The notes beneath the pieces are model-generated. The model saw nothing but the letters and a program-made list of their open reading frames with translations. It was not told where the DNA came from and did no database searches. Both the position numbers and the translations under genes were made by a program. From the NCBI GenBank assembly GCA_905250115.1, contig CAJNOI010000010.1:796831-860830 (forward strand): a stretch of 64,000 nt of DNA, in the 5' to 3' direction. Positions 44,614 through 56,324 of this stretch are shown here, one piece after another. Within the stretch, counting starts at the first letter, position 1, and every line of letters starts with the position of its first letter. The stretch is from Adineta steineri (Eukaryota; Rotifera; Eurotatoria; Adinetida; Adinetidae).

Positions 44614-47188
44614 ATGAATACAACTAAGAAAATGTCGATTTTTGTTTTGCAACCTAATGCTTTACATGCTCAATGGCAAGGAGAAAAATTGAATAGTGTT
44701 TTTCAAGTAAGTTCTTCTCATTGAATATTCAATTCATTGGTGATTTTTATGAATAGTTACTTGAATCAAGTAATTTTAAACCAAATATGATTGATGAAGA
44801 AACAATGATGAATATGAAAAATTTAAAAGGAAAAATGTTTGTTATTGAACCATTTTCCGGTCAATTATTTCAATATTTAAAAACCAATAAAGCTTGGTAA
44901 GAAACTATTTATTTTCTCTTCAATATAATATTCTCTTTTTAGGGTACTTGGTCCACAATTAATTACAACATGTGTTGATCATAATATTACAATACCATGT
45001 AGTTCTTATCCTCTCTATTCACTTGCTATGCAATCATTAACTATCTGTTGTACTAATCTTCCACATATTGATCGTGTAAACATTGGAATTGTTTTAATTA
45101 AACACACTTCAATTATATTATAATTTAATAGGAAACAATTCGACGATCTGTTGCTTATATGGGTGGTAAATTCCAAACTAATCTCAATGCAAATGTTACT
45201 CATCTGATTTGTGGTACTTGTGCAGCATCAGAAAAATATTTTGTATGTTAAAGAAATCCATTCATCATTTGATTTCGATTAATAAATGATTTTCTTCTAG
45301 GTTGCCGTTGAAAATGGTATTCAAGTAATGATGCCTGAATGGATTCAAAATGTTTTTGCACTTTCAGGACAAAAGTAATGAAAAATATTTCGATAAAATT
45401 TAATTCTTATTTCTTCTATAGAACAGTAAAAGGAACTGATTCAACATTTGATCGTTTTAAATGTCCACTTTTCTATAAATTTATTATTTCATTATCGGGT
45501 TTTACTGAAAGAGATCGTAATACAATTAAACAATATGTTGAACGAGAAGGTGCAACATATTCACCAAGTTTAATTAAAGATAAATGTACTCATTTAATTT
45601 GTAAAGAACCAAAAGGTTAGTGTTTAAATCAAAATAGAGAGAATATTTATATTAAATGAAAATTTTAGGTTCAAAATTTGAACATGCAACTAAATGGCAA
45701 ATTCCAACACTTAAACCTGAATGGATATTTGAAAGTAGTGAAAAAGGTTCATGTCTTCGTCTAACAAATTATTTATGGTCAATACCGAAAATTGATTCAA
45801 CTGGTAGCAAAGGTTATTTTTGTATATAAGTTTATTTTTTAGTATTTAAAATTTGAGTTTTGTAGAAAATGAAAAACCTTTATCGAAAGTTCTAGTTGAT
45901 TCTTCATCAAAAATAATTACGACTGATCAACAACGTAAATCAACATCTTTATTGAGTACAGAAGAAATGGCTGATCTTGAAGAACGATTTGAAAAATGGA
46001 TGAATGATCGATCGAAAATAATTATTGATGATTTATTCGATGGTTTGAAAGTTTGTAATTATTAAGTAATCAAAAAATTTAATGATTGTTTCTTTTCTCT
46101 TTAAGGTATTCTTAGGTCAATTTCCTGCAACACTAAGAATGCGTTTACAAAAAATTCTCGATGGTGGATGTGCTGTTCGGTAACTGAATTCATTTGTATT
46201 TTAAACGTATACTAAATTTCTTCTTCTTAGATTTGATACATTGAATTCATCAGTTACACATATTATTCGAGGTAGTGAATCTATGTCAAATTATACACAA
46301 GTATCTACGATTGCACCAAAGTAAACATTTCGATATATTGATTTATGATTAAATCAATTTTTCTCATTAGTGCTCATATTGTTAACCCACAATGGTTATT
46401 GATTTGTTGTGAAAAAGGTGAACTTATGCCTGAAATTGATTATTTATCATCGTCTGATCGAGATGAAAAGTAAATATTCAAAATGATATAATCAAATAAA
46501 TGATATTTCTTTGTTATAGACATGATTCAAATGTAAGTTCAATGGATGATAAAAGAAGAAATACGAATTCAAGTTTATCTACACCATCGATATCATCATT
46601 ATCACGTCAACAAACTGGTAGTTTTAATGTTGATCAAACAGTACTTGTATGTTCTTTATTAATTTTTCTTTTTGAGAATAATCCTTATATAAATTATCAT
46701 TATAGCAAGATGATACACCTCGTCTTCGTCGAACACCTGGATCTGGTGTATCAACACCTTCAATTATTCCAGAATATGCTCTCTCACCATTTTCTTTATT
46801 GAAACGTTATTCTAATGTACCTCGTCCACCTGTTTTTGAAGAATCATTAAGTGATACACAAATCGATAAAATAAGTGCACAATTACCACCAACAGAATCA
46901 CAAATGAATGTTGATAGATTAATGTCTGATCTTGATATTTTAATGCCAACTTTTCTTAATCAAAAATCATCGAATACGGTTTTGTCATTAGCATCATCAT
47001 CTCGAACAAATAAGATGCCTTCACATTCATTTTTTCTTGCTCAACAAGCTAAATTAGTATCTAAAACTGAAGTATCATCATCCGAAGTTAAAGTATCATG
47101 GGTTGATGATTCAACAGAAGCAGAACGTATACGACAATATCAATTGCATAATTTAGATGAAATGACACAAATTCATGATGAATATTAA
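44614..47188 (+). CDS. TOPBP1: Short TopBP1-like protein with N-terminal BRCT repeats
   Basis: TopBP1/Dpb11 scaffolds bind phosphorylated partners in replication initiation and ATR checkpoint signalling. Thirteen exons sum to 649 codons (648 aa; human TopBP1 1522): 44614-44706, 44757-44896, 44943-45075, 45132-45242, 45301-45374, 45422-45615, 45669-45812, 45866-46050, 46106-46179, 46231-46320, 46371-46469, 46520-46646, 46706-47188. The order matches the human N-terminus: a BRCT0-like part with EPFSGQLFQYLK and VLGPQL, BRCT1 with YMGGKFQTNLNANVTHLICG and MPEWIQNVF, BRCT2 with FKCPLFYKFIISLSGF and CTHLICKEPKGSKFEHA...PEWIFESSEKG, then LFDGLKVFLGQF...GGCAVRFDTLNSSVTHII and NPQWLLICCEKG for BRCT3. 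The remaining 200 residues are Ser/Pro-rich without further BRCTs. The second half of human TopBP1, including the ATR-activating region, is absent. Confidence 0.88.
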
Positions 47189-47295
47189 ATTAGAGTTTTA
47201 TGTCATATATTTTTTGGTGTTTTTTTGTTCTTGTACAAAGTAAAAAAATAAATTTCTCTTACGGTTTAATTCTAGATATATATATATATTTAATC

Positions 47296-48897
47296 ATGAA
47301 TGAAGATATGAAAAAACAAATAAAAGCATTTGGTAAATAAAACTCATAATCGATTGTTAAGAAAAAAATAAGTTGTTATTATATTTTTATCAAAATAGAA
47401 AAATTAAATGAAACAAATCATAAATTTACAACAAGTACGACTGTAACTGTATTCAAAGATCCACAATTAATGACTTTACAGGAACAACATGAATGGCAAC
47501 GTTGTGAATTATTTCGAAGATACGAACAGTTATTACCAAATAAAATGATTTCTCCAATCATCGCTCAATCAATTTGTTCATCTGCATCACCATCAGAACC
47601 AACAAATACACCATTGCTTAACAAGTAATATTATTTATGAAATTACATTTCATGTCATTTTTCTTTCTAGTGATAATTATGAGAATCAACAAGATTATGC
47701 ACAAAATGATGTTAGTGAAGATTTACGAATACTTATTGAACAACGTGTACCAGATTTATGTACTCTTGATGATGAACCAATGAAATATACAAATGGTTTT
47801 CTTTTAAAATAAATCTGTTATGTTTGTTAAAGATAATATTGTTCTATTTAGGTACGAAATTTTATTGTACCATCAATGATATATTAACAAGTGATGGTGA
47901 ATTTTGGGTTGAACGAGAATTTTCTCCTGAAAATGAACGAAAATTTCAACAATTTATTGATATTCTTGCATTATTTGCTTATAATTATGAATCATTAAAA
48001 GAAGTTTATATTGGTCAATTAGTTGCATTAAATTATGAATCTTTATGGCATCGAGCATTAGTAGTATCAAAAAGTGAAGGAGCAACAGTTACTAAACAAC
48101 CAAGTGCACGTGTTCGACTTGTTGATTATGGTTCATCATTATATGTTAATGTTTGTCAACTTAAATGGTTACCCGAACAATTTTATCTATTTCCTTTTAA
48201 AGTATATAAATACTCGTAATACAAAATTTCAATAAAATATTATTTAATTTCAGGCAGTTGAATGTGTTTTTAGCGAAGCTATAAAACCAACTTTTTCCGA
48301 TACAGTTCGCTTGACATTTAAACAACTTGTATTACATAAACGTTTACGTGCTACAGTTGTAAGTTTTTATTTTTCGAAGAAAAAATATTTTCTATTATTA
48401 AAATAATATAGTATGATAGAGATGGTACTCGTATTTGTGTATTATTAAAATGTAAAACTGAAGAAGGTATTGTTAATGTTTATCGTTATTTACGTGCACA
48501 TGAACATAAATCAAAACGTGGTCGAATGCTTGATGATGGTGATATTGTACAATGTTTACATAATACGATTTTTAATAGTACGAATTCTTTTGATCAATCA
48601 ACATTATCAAATAAAACAATAAACAATTCGATGAATTTAACATTACCAATATTATCACCACCATCACCGATTAAATTAACACGTGATCAACTGGAAATAA
48701 GACGAGAAGAAATACAGAAAATCTATAAAGAATCTTACGATGAAGATAATAATAGTATACATTCAAGTGAAAGTGGCGGCGGTCGTCTTGCTGTACAAAG
48801 TCATAGAAAAATGTGTTCGCCATCACCACAAAGTACGCCATTTTCAGCTGGTACAATCATTACACCCTTACCTCGTTTATCGTTTTCACAACAGTAA
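47296..48897 (+). CDS. Tudor-domain protein
   Basis: Tudor domains bind methylated arginine, often on Piwi/Argonaute partners in the germline. Six exons sum to 443 codons (442 aa): 47296-47332, 47399-47624, 47671-47795, 47852-48201, 48254-48358, 48412-48897. The extended Tudor fold lies about residues 125-290: KFYCTINDILTSDGEFWVER, then YIGQLVALNYESLWHRALVV, ARVRLVDYGSSLYVNV and FPFKAVECVFSEA, the pattern seen in TDRD proteins. The last 140 residues are Ser/Pro-rich and disordered. I cannot name the orthologue. It begins 107 bp after the TopBP1-like stop, with a TTTAATTCTAG acceptor-like site ending at 47275, suggesting co-transcription. Confidence 0.82.
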
Positions 48898-49068
48898 CTC
48901 CGTAGTTAAAAAAATGATCGTTTTTTGTTTTATTTTATTTGTTTTATATTTTATTCACGAAATAGGACGAGCCAACAAAAAAAAGGAATAATAAATATAC
49001 GTATATATATATATAGATATCTTTCACAACATTGATTAACAACAACAATAAAAATAGTGGAGATTATA

Positions 49069-51705
49069 TTAAGTATTATGAGATGTTAAATTTATTCGTT
49101 TTGTATCTTTTGAATTTTTATTGATTGTTTTCAATTGAAAATTTTCTTGTCTTAATTGGTTCACAACAAGTAAATCATCTTCTCCATCTTCGTCATCTTC
49201 ATCATCGTCATCATTTATAAATGAGGTTGTCTTTCTATTTGATGATAATAATGGTTTACGATCATGTTGTCTTATTTCTTGTTCATCATTTTGTTTTAAC
49301 GATACTTTTCTTATAAGTAATGGTTTTATATAACATTCATTTAATTTTTCTAAACCTTTTATTGTATTTGGACTAGCAAATTGAATTTCATAACTATCAA
49401 TATTATCATCATTAAGATTATGTCTTCTTTGATGCATATAATTCTCATCCTCATTAAGTAATTCATCAAATTGAATGGTTTTACTCATCATACTATGTAA
49501 ATTCATATCATCAATAGCTTCTAATGAACGTTGTTGTGATGATGGTGATGAATGACGTTTAAGATACTTTACGACAGGCATGGTTAGACCACCTAAAACG
49601 AGGATTGTAAATAGAACAGTAACTAATGTAGTTGTAACAAGAGTTCGTTTAAGTTCTTCTTCATTTTCACCATAATATTGACCAACATGAACAGAAAGTG
49701 CATAAGAAATGGCACCTAAAATACGTAACAATCATATTTTACATACTCATTAATTTATGATAATATATATATGAGATTGAAGTGAAGCGTAGGGCAAAAT
49801 GATGTTCGCATCTGTTTTATTATTCATTACATTAATAAACTTATTCAAACGTAAATATTCTTCTCCTATAACAAGTTCATTATCGTCTACTATTGTTTTT
49901 ATATAGACGTAAAATTTGCTTTCTAATTTTATCAAACGTAAAAATAATTATAGCTTTTACTGTAAATTATTATTGATTTATAAGTGAGTTTTTTTTAGGA
50001 AGTACAGATAATAATACGCATTCCATTGTATAGAATCTAAGAAAATCTCTCATATTATCTTCAATGCTAACCTCTTAATCCAGCAAACCACATAATAAGT
50101 TGCATTGAAAATGTAATTCGATGTTGTTTAGATCGAAAACAATTCATTACAAATGATAAGGGAAAAACATGTGCTGCACGTCCAATTAATGTTAATAAAA
50201 TTGTCCAAAATATCAGTTTAGGATGAAATGCATGTTGATATTCAAATATTCCAACACCCAAATAAACAAAAACACATGTTTCAGCTAAAAATGCTATTGT
50301 ACGAAAAAGTATCGTTATTGATTGACGTCCAACAGTCGAAAGATTTTCATGTGTATAATGTGACATTGTTAAACCACATACAAGTATTGACATTATACCA
50401 GATAAATGAAATATTTCAGCAAACATATATGATGCATATGCAGTTAGAAGAAGAAGTGAAATTTCTAATGATAATGAACTTTTATCAAATGCAAGATATT
50501 TTGTTAATAATGCACTTGTTAAACCAAATACAAGACCGAGAAAACCAGACGAATAAAACATTAAAGAAAATCGTGTAGATATTTGCATTAAAGTTTTTAT
50601 TGATGAAACAGCTTGTGTTGACCATGGTATTGTCGTACTATTAATTCTTACCGCACGTTTCAATTTTTTTGATACTAGTTATACATAATAAAGAAAAATT
50701 TTCCTATGAATATAAATATGTAACAATTACTTTTTCGTTTTTTCCTTGCTGCTGGAATGTTTGTATCATCATTAAATGTATCCGCTACATCTTGTTCATT
50801 AGTTTCTTCATCATCATTATTATTGTTTGTTGAAGGATATCTGTCATTATTATTTGTAAATATATTTGATAGATCGCCTTTTGGTTCATATAAAGATGAT
50901 TGACCACGATGTTGTTCTAAACCATTATAATTTCGATGTCGAAGTGATGTTGTTACGGATGGTATTGTAGTTAAATTTGAACTTGTTAATAAACCAATCA
51001 TTGAATATGCGGTTAATTTTGTTGTATTAATATTAGTAATTTGTCGTTTTGATTCTACAATAACATTTGTTAATACAATAGCTACAGCATCGTTTAGAAT
51101 TGATTCACCGAAAACAAGCATATATAATAATTGATCCACATTGAGTACTTGAAATATCGATAAAATCGCAACAGGATCAATGGCTAAAATACAAAGCAAA
51201 ATTTTAAATAAATTTCTAAATACGTATATTTAATCTTACCGGAATTTAATGATCCAATAATAAAACATTCTTTCCATGGTAATTTATGTGATAAATTAAT
51301 TGTTCCTAAAAAATAAAGGCCAGCACCTGTAACCAGTGCATTTATCGTTGTACCAAATATAGCAAATGTTGATATAGTTCCAAGATTTCGAAAAAAATTT
51401 CCTTTATGTAAATGATAACCTTGTTCAAATATAATTGGTGGAAGGAACAGCATAAAAAATAAATTTGAATTCAATAATGGTGATGATGTTTGAACAATTG
51501 TTGTTGTTGTTGATTCTTGATTTGGTGTTGTCCATTGATTATATATTTTTAGAACTAAACCAAATATTCCACCAATATAAATAATAGCAACACTTTCTGG
51601 TAAATAAGTAAAACGTTTACGAATGAGTAAATGAATAATCAAAACACAAATTATCAATAATAATAATAGAAGAAATATTTGTGCTGATGATGATAATTCA
51701 GACAT
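49069..51705 (-). CDS. SLC9A8: NHE8-type sodium/proton exchanger
   Basis: Multi-pass Na+/H+ (or K+/H+) antiporter of Golgi, endosome or apical membranes. Four exons sum to 723 codons (722 aa): 51705-51240, 51183-50731, 50674-50072, 49715-49069. Family landmarks: [48 protein letters not shown] and [16 protein letters not shown] (transport-site Asp residues), [40 protein letters not shown] and [17 protein letters not shown]. The C-terminus has [12 protein letters not shown] and a piece resembling the NHE8 tail. Compared with vertebrate NHE8 there is an extra Asn/Asp-rich cytosolic loop (about residues 225-300) after the sixth membrane block and a long acidic tail. A 356-bp intron interrupts GLRG|A. 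It converges on the Tudor gene, stops 171 bp apart. Confidence 0.93.
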
Positions 51706-52314
51706 TATAACATATGTTGTTCAAGACATGTAGGCAAAGGAAAAAATAATACGGATGTACCTTTTTCTTTTTTTTTTTCTCTTCCTCGTTTCTGTCACTA
51801 GTTATGCGCACACTATACCGAATAGAGAAGAAAAAAAAACTATAAACCTCTTTACTATCGGTCTTATTATTCCTACTCGCGCTTTTAGCGTTCAGTCGTG
51901 TGCCCGCCTCCTCACTTGCTTTTTTTTCTCTTTTTTTTCCTATCAGAAAAAAAAATATATTACAGAATACGAACATTTTTTCCGGCATCGATACAGAGAT
52001 GTAGAAAAAAAGATGTAGAAACGACAACTAGTTGACGATGAGAATACGAGTCGAATCATCAACGGCAATGCTTATTCTATAGTACGTGTGCATACATTTT
52101 TTTCTTCTCTTTATTCTTTCTTTCTTTCTCGCCGTTTAGAACAATGAATAAGCGACAATACTATAGTTTCTAATTAGAAAGAAAAGAATATGAAAGCATT
52201 TTTATCAAAATCTATTGCATTTGGTAGCTTTAAAGCACTGTTTTTATTATTTAAGTTAAAATGAAATACATGCAGTTCGATGATGTAGTATGTTTTAGTG
52301 CCAGATTCAATTAT
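51706..52314. other. Intergenic, no supported feature
   Basis: About 600 bp upstream of the exchanger gene, with strong A/T homopolymers (51765-51790, 51825-51835, 51930-51960) and CTTT/TTTC microsatellite-like runs near 52110. Open frames here on both strands are low-complexity and not believed. Confidence 0.55.
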
Positions 52315-53690
52315 TTACGATTCATTATCACTGATGTCAGAATGTTGATGACAATATTTGCTATAGTGACGTATTTCTGAATGGAAACTGGCTTCTTTCG
52401 GATCTCGTTTATACATAGCTTCAATAAGAAAAGGACGATCTTTTGAATAACAGAATGCACTGGTTATTTCATTGTTATTCACATTCGATATTGAAGCGAT
52501 TGTTGGTCGTTTTATTTTAGTGCATACAGCTTCTTCTGAATGAATAGAGTAAGTTTGTGTATTGGATTTGGATTTCGAAAGTTGAAATATCTTGTCAAGT
52601 TGATTATTGTATCTGAAATAAATCGGATTAAAACTAACAGTTTTTACATCGATTCAATATTAATTTTATTTGATTACTCAACTTGTTTTGTTGACTTTTT
52701 TTGTTTTTCTTCTTTATTATTGATGAATGTTTACGCTCATTTGAGCTTGCTCTATCATAAGATTGATTTGAATTTTGCATTAATTTTAATGACTGACGTT
52801 TAGAATTCATCCATTCTTTACTTGTAGGTGATGAAACATTATTATCTTGATGACGTAATATATCTTCGACAATTAACGAAGTTGTTTCATTGACATCGAT
52901 TGCAGGCTACATCAAAACAAAAACAACCTTTTCACATAAAACTATTTCTTCTATTCATTAACCATTGCATGAAGTAATTGTTTAGCAGAACAGGTGACGA
53001 ACTGACAAATATTTTCAATCTAAAACTAATTCAATATTTATCACTTTTCTAAGAAAAACTATTTACCATGTCTAAAGTTATAACAGTTCCTATACGATTG
53101 AATACTTCATACATAACTTCCTTACCAAAATCTTCCGTAGATATTGGCTATAAACAGTCATTTCAATCAACAACAAGTAATGAGATTTAACAAAAATGAT
53201 CTACTTTTATTTTTTTTAAATACGGGTATTTTTTTGCACCAGCTATTTGTATTTGAGCCATTGCTTCTTCTAATGTTATCATTCGCTAGATATTAGAATA
53301 TTAAATATAAAACTAATTTAACATTATAATCTTACATTCTTTCGGATTATAGTTTCTGCCTCACAATGTAATGTTCGAATCACATCAGGTAACTACAATA
53401 TAAAAGTAAACAACTCATTTCTGAATATTGCATAATTAAATGTGTGACTTCAGATATAACAATATTATGTTTCGCTTGTTCAATAATAGAATTAACAATA
53501 TATCGAATAAATTCAATATCTCGAGAATTTTTGTCTTGAACTTGAAATAATGATTTCCAATCTTGTTGATTATTTTCATATCGTTGTTTCAATCGATCAC
53601 ATAACGATACTGAATACTTTCAAAATATATATACTCAAACCTCTTTGTTTTTTATATCTTCATTTACATACTCAATGGTTGAGATGTCAT
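52315..53690 (-). CDS. Unidentified protein, eight-exon gene with one unresolved junction
   Basis: I do not recognise this gene. Probable exons: 53690-53672, 53609-53449, 53392-53336, 53285-53224 (end uncertain), 53147-53067, 53019-52963, 52906-52683, 52612-52315, about 315 residues. Exon ends mostly follow GT-AG, and the reading frames look protein-like: RLKQRYENNQQDWKSLF, LPDVIRTLHCEAETIIRK, MITLEEAMAQIQIAGAKK, ISTEDFGKEVMYEVFNRIG and LFKQ-free basic Ser/Lys-rich stretches. The last exon ends with a Ser/His-rich tail (HQHSDISDNES). Between exons 4 and 5 no GT donor keeps the frame; a GC donor at about 53235 would, or a base may be missing in an A7 run. The N-terminal half is helical and could form a coiled coil. 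Function unknown. Confidence 0.6.
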
Positions 53691-53866
53691 TGATTTGAAA
53701 AAGAAAAATTAGATAATGAAAAATTTCAAAATCAAATAATATATATATATTATTATCTTGTTTTAGCGGCAAGTCAAGTTTAGAATATTATTATATACAA
53801 CAAAAGGAAAACAAACGACAACAAAGAAAAAAACGATATATTTAAAATAGATATCTATCTATATAA

Positions 53867-55969
53867 TCAAGATAAGTTTGCTGTCTTTAATCCATCTTCT
53901 ATGATTGCCATTAAACGTTGAGCATCAGCTGATTCTGGTACTTCATTTTCATAAATATTACCGAATACAACGAGTCGAAGTAAACTTACTGCTTCTAAAA
54001 AACAAAAAATGAATTTTGTTTTCCTTAAACATATATATGTAAATTTCTTACCATAGTATTCTTCAGGTACATCAACCATATAAACTTCAAAAGTGACCAG
54101 AAAAAGAAGTAAAGCTTGTTTTAACATTCCTTGACCTGTCGCTAATTCACAAAGAGGTTTTCGACCATAGAATAGAAAATAGGATGATGTACCATTAACA
54201 AAATCCATTACAGTTAAACGTAAATGACTACTATCATCTGATTCTTTATCATTAGCTTTTGTACCATCAGTCTAGGATAGTATGAAACCTATATTTACTT
54301 CAATAATCATTAGATATTATTACTAACTTGTTTATTTTGTATAATAAAATTACAATTTAACGTTCTACATAATTGCATTAAACATAGACGATAAGTTAAA
54401 TCCATATTTTCTCGTTTTCGTATAGCAAAATGTTTGGTTAATATATCAAGGACAAGACCAATTGTTTTACTAAATGATGAAATATGTCTACCACGTAAAA
54501 GACCATATTCACCAGTTAACTAAAAAAAACGACTCAGAAAAAGTTATTGAATTTGAAATTAGTAAATATATATATATACAAATTCTTTTCCAGCCATAAA
54601 TGGTAATTCTTGTAAAATTCCATAAAGATTAAGATCAGCATTATTGCTTAACCATTCACGTCGTCGAGTATGTGTTTTTGATAAATATTGTTTATATAAT
54701 GTAGAATATTGAACTTGACCTTGAATCTGACGAAGTTTAGTAGTTATTGCATCATAATAAGCATCATCTAATTTAAGAAATTATTTATATTTTAAATATA
54801 ATTTCAATAAACTTACTATTTTGATGTATTCGATTATCATTTTTTTCTACTCGGCCTGATTTTGCACGAATTTTTTGACGCATATTACGCATTTTGATTG
54901 ATAATTTTCGACATAATAAAGCCTAAAAGATGATTTATAAAGATTTAGAATACAGGATAAATACAATCAATTACTTCGGGTTTAAGATGATTGCCTTTTT
55001 CGGCTAAACAAGGATATTTTTTGATGAGAGCTAAACCAATTTTACGATATTCTCGACCAGTTTTTAATTGTGGATACGTTTTCATAAAGAATTCAGCTGT
55101 TTCATTAATAAATTCTTGTAATACTTGTGCTGCTTGTCCATTTTCTAAACATGTTTGAACACGTTCTGAAAGTTCAGGTAATTGAGGTGGATGTGGTATA
55201 GGTGCATAACAACGAACACGTCCACCGCTTCGAGAAACAGGTGTCATTGCACTTCCACTCTCTTCATCTTCACCCATTAAACTCATATTTGGTGTATATA
55301 ATGTACCACGCTAATTAACATAATGAGAAGGAAAAAAAATATTTTTGTTTTTAAAATAATAAACATGACAAATATACCCTTTCTGAAACTGGCATCCATT
55401 CTGGATCTTCAAATTGTATCTATAAAAATAATAGTTGAATTGCAATTCATAGGAATACTTAAAAATCATCTTACATCAGCAAATTCATCTTCACTTTTCA
55501 ATGAATATTCAATTGGATCATTTGGTTCAATTTTTGTCATACGACTTACTGTTCCAAAACGTTTTTTCCCTTCTAATTTTGGTCGTTTAAGATAATTATT
55601 TCGACGATGTGTATCTTCATCTTCATCTGATGATGCTTCATCAATATCATTATTTGTTCTTATTGTGGTTGCATTCGATGTTGAAAGCAAACCACTCGTT
55701 ACTGTCGAAGTTTTATTATTCGTTGATGTTGAATGAATTTTTCGTATATGAATTTTAAATCTAGCTACAGATGGAAATGTTTCTTCACATCCATCAACTG
55801 GACATGCAACTTCAACTTCTTCATCTCGATGTCGAATATCCAAATGTTCAACATAAGCTTGAAGACTTCGAGGATATATATTACATATTGTACAATGAAG
55901 TACACGTTGAGTTGATGTGGATGATGATGGACTATTATAATCAACGAGACTAACACGATTTAATGACAT
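53867..55969 (-). CDS. C2H2 zinc-finger protein with uncharacterised C-terminal domain
   Basis: Eight exons sum to 569 codons (568 aa): 55969-55475, 55419-55378, 55310-54975, 54922-54817, 54767-54580, 54519-54328, 54271-54052, 53994-53867. Two C2H2 fingers lie near the N-terminus: CTICNIYPRSLQAYVEHLDI ending in H, and CPVDGCEETFPSVARFKIHI ending in H. An acidic, Ser-rich linker with basic patches follows. A helical block near residues 235-310 (QEFINETAEFFMKTYPQL, YRKIGLALIKKYPCLAEKG, KLSIKMRNMRQKIRAKSGR) resembles a region in many uncharacterised animal zinc-finger/SAMD3-like proteins in which a short helical domain precedes a basic stretch. The C-terminal 230 residues are hydrophobic-rich and helical with no motif I know. 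Likely nuclear; function unknown. ATG at 55969 is the first in frame. Confidence 0.78.
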
Positions 55970-56324
55970 CTTAAACAAGAGAAAAATAAGAATTCGCGCA
56001 TTTGAACAAACTTTTCATTTGACCACATTAATGGTTTCAATATAAGATATAGTTTTATGTGTAAATCATAAAAAACTAAGCATCTATGCTTCAGAATAGA
56101 GGATGCATAAGTGCGCACACAATGGATGCACTATTATGACCGATAGAACCATCTACCAATAGAAAATAATGATTTCAATATTAGCGACATCTTATTGAAA
56201 ATTTCATCATTGGAAAGTAATACTTGACGACATCGAGAAAAGAATGAATCATTGACATGAATTATGGTTGAGTTTTTTCACGATTAGTTCAGTTGTTATA
56301 AATTTCTTTATTTCATAAATTTAG
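55970..56324. other. Short divergent intergenic region
   Basis: About 355 bp between the zinc-finger gene (-) and TRMT10A (+). AT-rich; presumably both promoters. TTTCATAAATTTAG ends directly before the TRMT10A ATG (possible splice acceptor). Confidence 0.5.

Noticed and set aside
51698..52027. Overlapping 109- and 87-residue frames on both strands
   Set aside because: Built on A/T homopolymers upstream of the exchanger gene; low complexity on both strands.
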